Below, in pieces: positions 61,336 through 64,000 of a stretch of 64,000 nt of DNA. Position numbers and translations under genes: made by a program. How positions within the stretch are numbered: the stretch's first letter is position 1; every line of letters begins with the position of its first letter. The notes under the pieces are model-generated. The model saw only the letters and a program-made list of their open reading frames with translations. It was not told where the DNA came from and did no database searches. Source of the DNA: Pseudonocardia hierapolitana (GTDB taxonomy: Bacteria; Actinomycetota; Actinomycetes; Mycobacteriales; Pseudonocardiaceae); assembly GCF_007994075.1 (NCBI RefSeq), contig NZ_VIWU01000001.1, forward strand, positions 7,440,001 to 7,504,000, in the 5' to 3' direction.

Positions 61336-61941
61336 GTGGCCGATCCCGACCCCCGGTGGAACCACAACATCCACTACCACCCGATCGTGCTCGCCGCGGT
61401 GCCTCCGGGCAGCCGCACGGCGCTCGACGTCGGCTGCGGCGAAGGCCAGCTCGCCATGCGGCTCCGGTCGGTCGTGCCGTCCGTGGTGGGCATCGACCGC
61501 GACGGGCCGACCCTCGAGCGTGCCCGCGCCGAGAACGGCGGCCCGGGAATCGAGTACGTGCAGGCGAACGTCCTGACCCACCCGTTCGAACCCGCCTCCT
61601 TCGACGTGGTCGCCTCGGTCGCCGTGCTGCACCACATGGACACCGCTGCCGGCCTCGAACGGATGCGCGACCTGCTGCGCCCCGGCGGCGTGCTCGCGGT
61701 GATCGGGCTGCCGCGCCCCCAGCGGCCGCGCGACCTGCCCTACGACGTCGCGGGCACCGTCGCCCTGCGCTGGAACCGGTGGCGCAACGGTGGGTACCGG
61801 GACGTCACCGCGCCGACGGTGTGGCCGCCGCCGGACACGCTCGCCCAGGTCCGGGACACCGCACGGCGGCTGCTGCCCGGCGTGCGGGTGCGCCGCCACA
61901 TGATGTGGCGCTACTCCCTGCTCTGGACGAAGCCGGCCTGA
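61336..61941 (+). CDS. class I SAM-dependent methyltransferase
   Basis: A 201-residue methyltransferase. TALDVGCGEGQLAMRL is the SAM-binding loop and SFDVVASVAVLHHMD the post-motif region. It resembles the short UbiE/COQ5-like or methyltransferase-11 group that acts on small molecules; substrate unknown. GTG start, 30 bp after the ligase stop, so it may be in the same transcript. It is followed by about 270 bp without a gene. Confidence 0.88.
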   Translation: MADPDPRWNHNIHYHPIVLAAVPPGSRTALDVGCGEGQLAMRLRSVVPSVVGIDRDGPTLERARAENGGPGIEYVQANVLTHPFEPASFDVVASVAVLHHMDTAAGLERMRDLLRPGGVLAVIGLPRPQRPRDLPYDVAGTVALRWNRWRNGGYRDVTAPTVWPPPDTLAQVRDTARRLLPGVRVRRHMMWRYSLLWTKPA

Positions 61942-62212
61942 CCCCGGCCGACTCGAGAAGATCTCCGTCCATCCCGTTTCGCACACCCGAAGGTGGTTAA
62001 CCCCCACTTGCCTCGGACCCTGGCGACGACGCCTCGCGATGCCCTCCGGAGGTCTTGTGATGTCGGTGCTGCGAAGCATCTGGTCCGAGCACGGTCGCGG
62101 GCGGACCGGGCCCCGCGCGCAGCCGTTCCGGGCCGCCGAGGTCCGGCCCGGCCGGGTGGCCGGGAACGTCGAGAGCCGGGGTGCCCAGGATCGAGCCGGG
62201 GGCGGCACGAGG

Positions 62213-62587
62213 GTGCGGCGGGGTGTGATCGTCGACGACAACGAGCAGTTCCTCGCGGTCGCCCGGGATCATCTCTCGCGTGGCGGGTTGCAGATCGTCG
62301 GCACCGCGATGAACCAGGCAGAGGCTTTGCGGCAGGCCGATGCGCTGCACCCGGATGTCGTTCTGGTCGACATCGGCCTGGGCGGTGAGAGCGGGTTCGA
62401 GGTCGCTCGCCGCCTCGTCGCGGACGTTCCCGGGCTCGGGAGCTCCGTGGTGCTCATCTCGACCCGCGACGAGGAGGACCTCGCGGATCTGATCGCGGCC
62501 AGCCCTGCGATCGGGTTCATCCCCAAGAACCTCTTGTCGGTTCGCGCGATCGAGAGTCTGCTGGGTCCCCGACCGGGTGTCAGGTGA
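62213..62587 (+). CDS. single-domain response regulator (CheY-like)
   Basis: A 124-residue receiver domain. The acidic pair is in VIVDDN, the phospho-accepting aspartate at about D53 (VVLVDIGLGG), and the conserved T (ISTRD) and K105 (FIPK) are present. There is no output domain, so it may act by binding another protein or by phosphotransfer. No histidine kinase is adjacent. I chose GTG (RRGVIVDDN) because the frame upstream is low-complexity; a start at about 62060 would add 51 residues. Its end overlaps the convergent MarR gene by eight bases. Confidence 0.82.
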   Translation: MRRGVIVDDNEQFLAVARDHLSRGGLQIVGTAMNQAEALRQADALHPDVVLVDIGLGGESGFEVARRLVADVPGLGSSVVLISTRDEEDLADLIAASPAIGFIPKNLLSVRAIESLLGPRPGVR

Positions 62588-63086
62588 TGTCCGTGTCGCC
62601 CAGCGCGTGCAGTGCGGTGCGGAGCAGCGCTGCGAGCTGCTCGCGCTCGCCGGCGGTGAGGGCCGCGAACAGGCGCGCCTCGTTGGCCATGTGCTCGGCG
62701 AAGAACTCGTCGATCAGCTCCAGGGCGCGGGGCGTGAGCTGGACGCGCACCGAGCGGCGGTCGTCCGGGCCGGGGCTGCGCTGGACGAGCCCCTTCGCCT
62801 CGAGCCGGTCGATGCGGTTGGTCATCGCCCCCGAGGTGATCATGGCGGCCTTGAGCAGCGCGCCCGGCGTGAGGGCGTACGGCGCGCCGGAGCGGCGGAG
62901 CGTGAGCAGCACGTCGGCCTCCCACAGCTCGAGGTCGCGCGTGGCGTAGAAGGCCTTGAGCTCGCGGTCCAGGATGCGGTCGAGCCGCTGGATGCGCCCG
63001 ACGAGCCCCATGGGCCACAGGTCGTCCACGTCGTCGGGGCGCTCCCGGCGCCACTGGCCGAGGATCCGGTCGACCGCGTCCTCCAT
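62580..63086 (-). CDS. MarR-family transcriptional regulator
   Basis: A 168-residue MarR-type winged-helix regulator: helix-turn-helix region LTPGALLKAAMITSGAMTNR and wing GLVQRSPGPDDRRSVRVQLT. It likely represses the divergent EamA exporter and itself through two operators in the gap. The ATG start is used; GTG and TTG codons up to nine bases upstream are possible. Such regulators respond to phenolics, drugs or oxidants; ligand is unknown. The gene overlaps the response-regulator stop by eight bases. Confidence 0.9.
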   Translation of the reverse strand: MEDAVDRILGQWRRERPDDVDDLWPMGLVGRIQRLDRILDRELKAFYATRDLELWEADVLLTLRRSGAPYALTPGALLKAAMITSGAMTNRIDRLEAKGLVQRSPGPDDRRSVRVQLTPRALELIDEFFAEHMANEARLFAALTAGEREQLAALLRTALHALGDTDIT

Positions 63087-63114
63087 GACCACCAACTCTC
63101 TTCACGTCGAGAAA

Positions 63115-63162
63115 CTTGACGTCGAGCCACCGGCGTGCTCCCATGTATCTCGATATCGAGAT
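63115..63162. promoter_or_regulatory. two MarR-type operators
   Basis: ATCTCGATATCGAGAT at 63147-63162 is a perfect 16-bp palindrome. CTTGACGTCGAG at 63115-63126 is a near-perfect 12-bp palindrome nearer to the MarR start. Both fit MarR sites of the TTGATNTCAA type. The two lie between the divergent marR and eamA genes, 25-60 bp apart. Confidence 0.65.
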
Positions 63163-63181
63163 TATCAGGATGGAGAGTTCG

Positions 63182-64000
63182 GTGCGGGACCGCCTGCTGA
63201 CCATGCTCGCCCCCGTCAGCTGGGGCACCACCTACGTCGTCACGGCGGCTCTGCTGCCGCCCGACCGCCCGCTGCTCGCCGCGCTCCTGCGCGCCCTGCC
63301 TGCCGGATTGCTGGTGCTGCTGGTGGTGCGGCGGTTACCGCCTGCGCCGATCTGGTGGTGGCGGTTCCTCGTCCTCGGGATCGTGAACTTCGCCGCGTTC
63401 TTCCCGCTGCTCTTCTTCGCGGCCTACCGGCTGCCGGGGGGTGTCGCCGCGACGCTCGGCGCCGTGCAGCCGCTCATGGTCGCCGGGCTCGCCTGGCTGG
63501 TGCTGCGCACCCGCACGCCTGCGCGGCAGCTCGTGGCCGCGCTCGCGGGCGTCGCGGGCGTCGCGCTCATGACCCTCACCGCGCAGGCACGGCTGGACCC
63601 GCTCGCCGTGCTGGCGATGGTCACCGGCGTCGGTCTGATGGCTCTCGGGATCGTCCTGGCGAAGCGCTGGGGGAGCCCGGAGCACCCGCTCGTGTCCACC
63701 GCGTGGCAGATGACGCTCGGCGGCCTGCTGCTCGCGCCCCTCACGTTGGCCGTCGAGGGGCTTCCCGCAGCGCTGACCGTCGCCAACGCGGCCGGCTACA
63801 CCTACCTCGCGACGATCGGGGGCGCGCTCGCCTACGTGCTGTGGTTCCGCGGAATCGAGCGGTTGGGTCCCGCGACCGTCTCGCTGCTGACCCTGTCCAA
63901 CCCGCTGACCGCCACGCTCGCCGGGCTGGTCGTGCTCGGCCAGACCCTGGCTCCGGCCCAGGTCGCCGGGCTGGGCATCGCGCTGGCCGCGCTCGTGGTG
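63182..64000 (+). CDS. EamA-family exporter, partial (runs off window end)
   Basis: The open frame continues past the last base, so only the first 273 residues are seen. They form about nine hydrophobic segments of a two-half EamA transporter (first half VSWGTTYVVTAALLPPDRP, second half ATIGGALAYVLWFRGIERLG). Members export amino acids, nucleosides or drugs. I chose GTG with a GGAGAG site six bases upstream; an in-frame ATG at 63170 is possible. It is divergent from marR, with a perfect operator palindrome upstream, so it is probably induced by the MarR ligand. Confidence 0.88.
   Translation, partial: MRDRLLTMLAPVSWGTTYVVTAALLPPDRPLLAALLRALPAGLLVLLVVRRLPPAPIWWWRFLVLGIVNFAAFFPLLFFAAYRLPGGVAATLGAVQPLMVAGLAWLVLRTRTPARQLVAALAGVAGVALMTLTAQARLDPLAVLAMVTGVGLMALGIVLAKRWGSPEHPLVSTAWQMTLGGLLLAPLTLAVEGLPAALTVANAAGYTYLATIGGALAYVLWFRGIERLGPATVSLLTLSNPLTATLAGLVVLGQTLAPAQVAGLGIALAALVV

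Overview
The window is very GC-rich, densely coding DNA from a filamentous actinomycete. GTG and TTG starts are common, stop/start overlaps of the ATGA or GTGA type are frequent, and there is an XRE/DUF5753 plus DUF397 regulator set. Together with the Eis-type acetyltransferase and the TIGR03885-like flavin enzyme this points to the Pseudonocardiaceae or a close relative. That placement is an inference from gene content; no rRNA or marker gene is present. I see no tRNA, rRNA, insertion sequence, prophage or CRISPR array.

Layout. 0-10.4 kb: a pseudouridine synthase, the XRE/DUF397 set, a benzoate-CoA-ligase-like enzyme, a glucoside-utilisation locus (GH13 and MFS operon divergent from a LacI repressor with an operator between them), an FAD-dependent ferredoxin reductase and a TMEM175-like membrane protein. 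10.6-14.5 kb: a P-loop ATPase and a polytopic patatin-like phospholipase, each carrying one -1 frameshift as sequenced. 14.5-26.1 kb: the most unusual part, with two alpha/beta-hydrolase esterases, four ATP-grasp enzymes, a peptidase-S51/GATase1-like protein and a glutamate-cysteine-ligase homologue, interrupted by a Crp regulator and a flavin oxidase. This looks like an uncharacterised amide- or peptide-bond-forming pathway.

26.2-31.2 kb: a broken metallo-beta-lactamase remnant behind a TetR gene, a second GH13 glucosidase, a nucleotidyltransferase and an EamA exporter. 31.3-39.1 kb: an L-arabinose operon (araB-araD-araA-galM) with a LacI-type operator before araB and a LacI regulator upstream. 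Between them lie an AbiEi-like gene and two noncoding stretches filled with a degenerate repeat family and strong hairpins. 39.1-39.5 kb: a conserved 68-residue protein followed by a 172-bp inverted repeat that would fold almost perfectly in minus-strand RNA.

39.5-48.6 kb: DUF2784, a LarA-MTHFS-SDR operon, a quinone-oxidoreductase/AraC divergent pair, a phosphotransferase, and a third GH13 enzyme translationally coupled to a TIGR03885-like oxidoreductase. 48.6-64 kb: a duplicated DUF2795 protein, an Eis-like acetyltransferase, a glycosyltransferase, a phosphodiesterase divergent from an MFS exporter, HrpB helicase, an operon of haem-oxygenase-like diiron protein, CDGSH protein and MTQ2-type methyltransferase, two coiled-coil/helical proteins, an ATP-dependent DNA ligase, a methyltransferase, a single-domain response regulator, and a MarR gene divergent from an EamA exporter that runs off the end.

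Three GH13 enzymes, an arabinose pathway and several sugar-type LacI operators suggest a saprophytic lifestyle on plant carbohydrate. The features most worth experimental follow-up are the multi-ATP-grasp cluster and the long hairpin near 39.4 kb.
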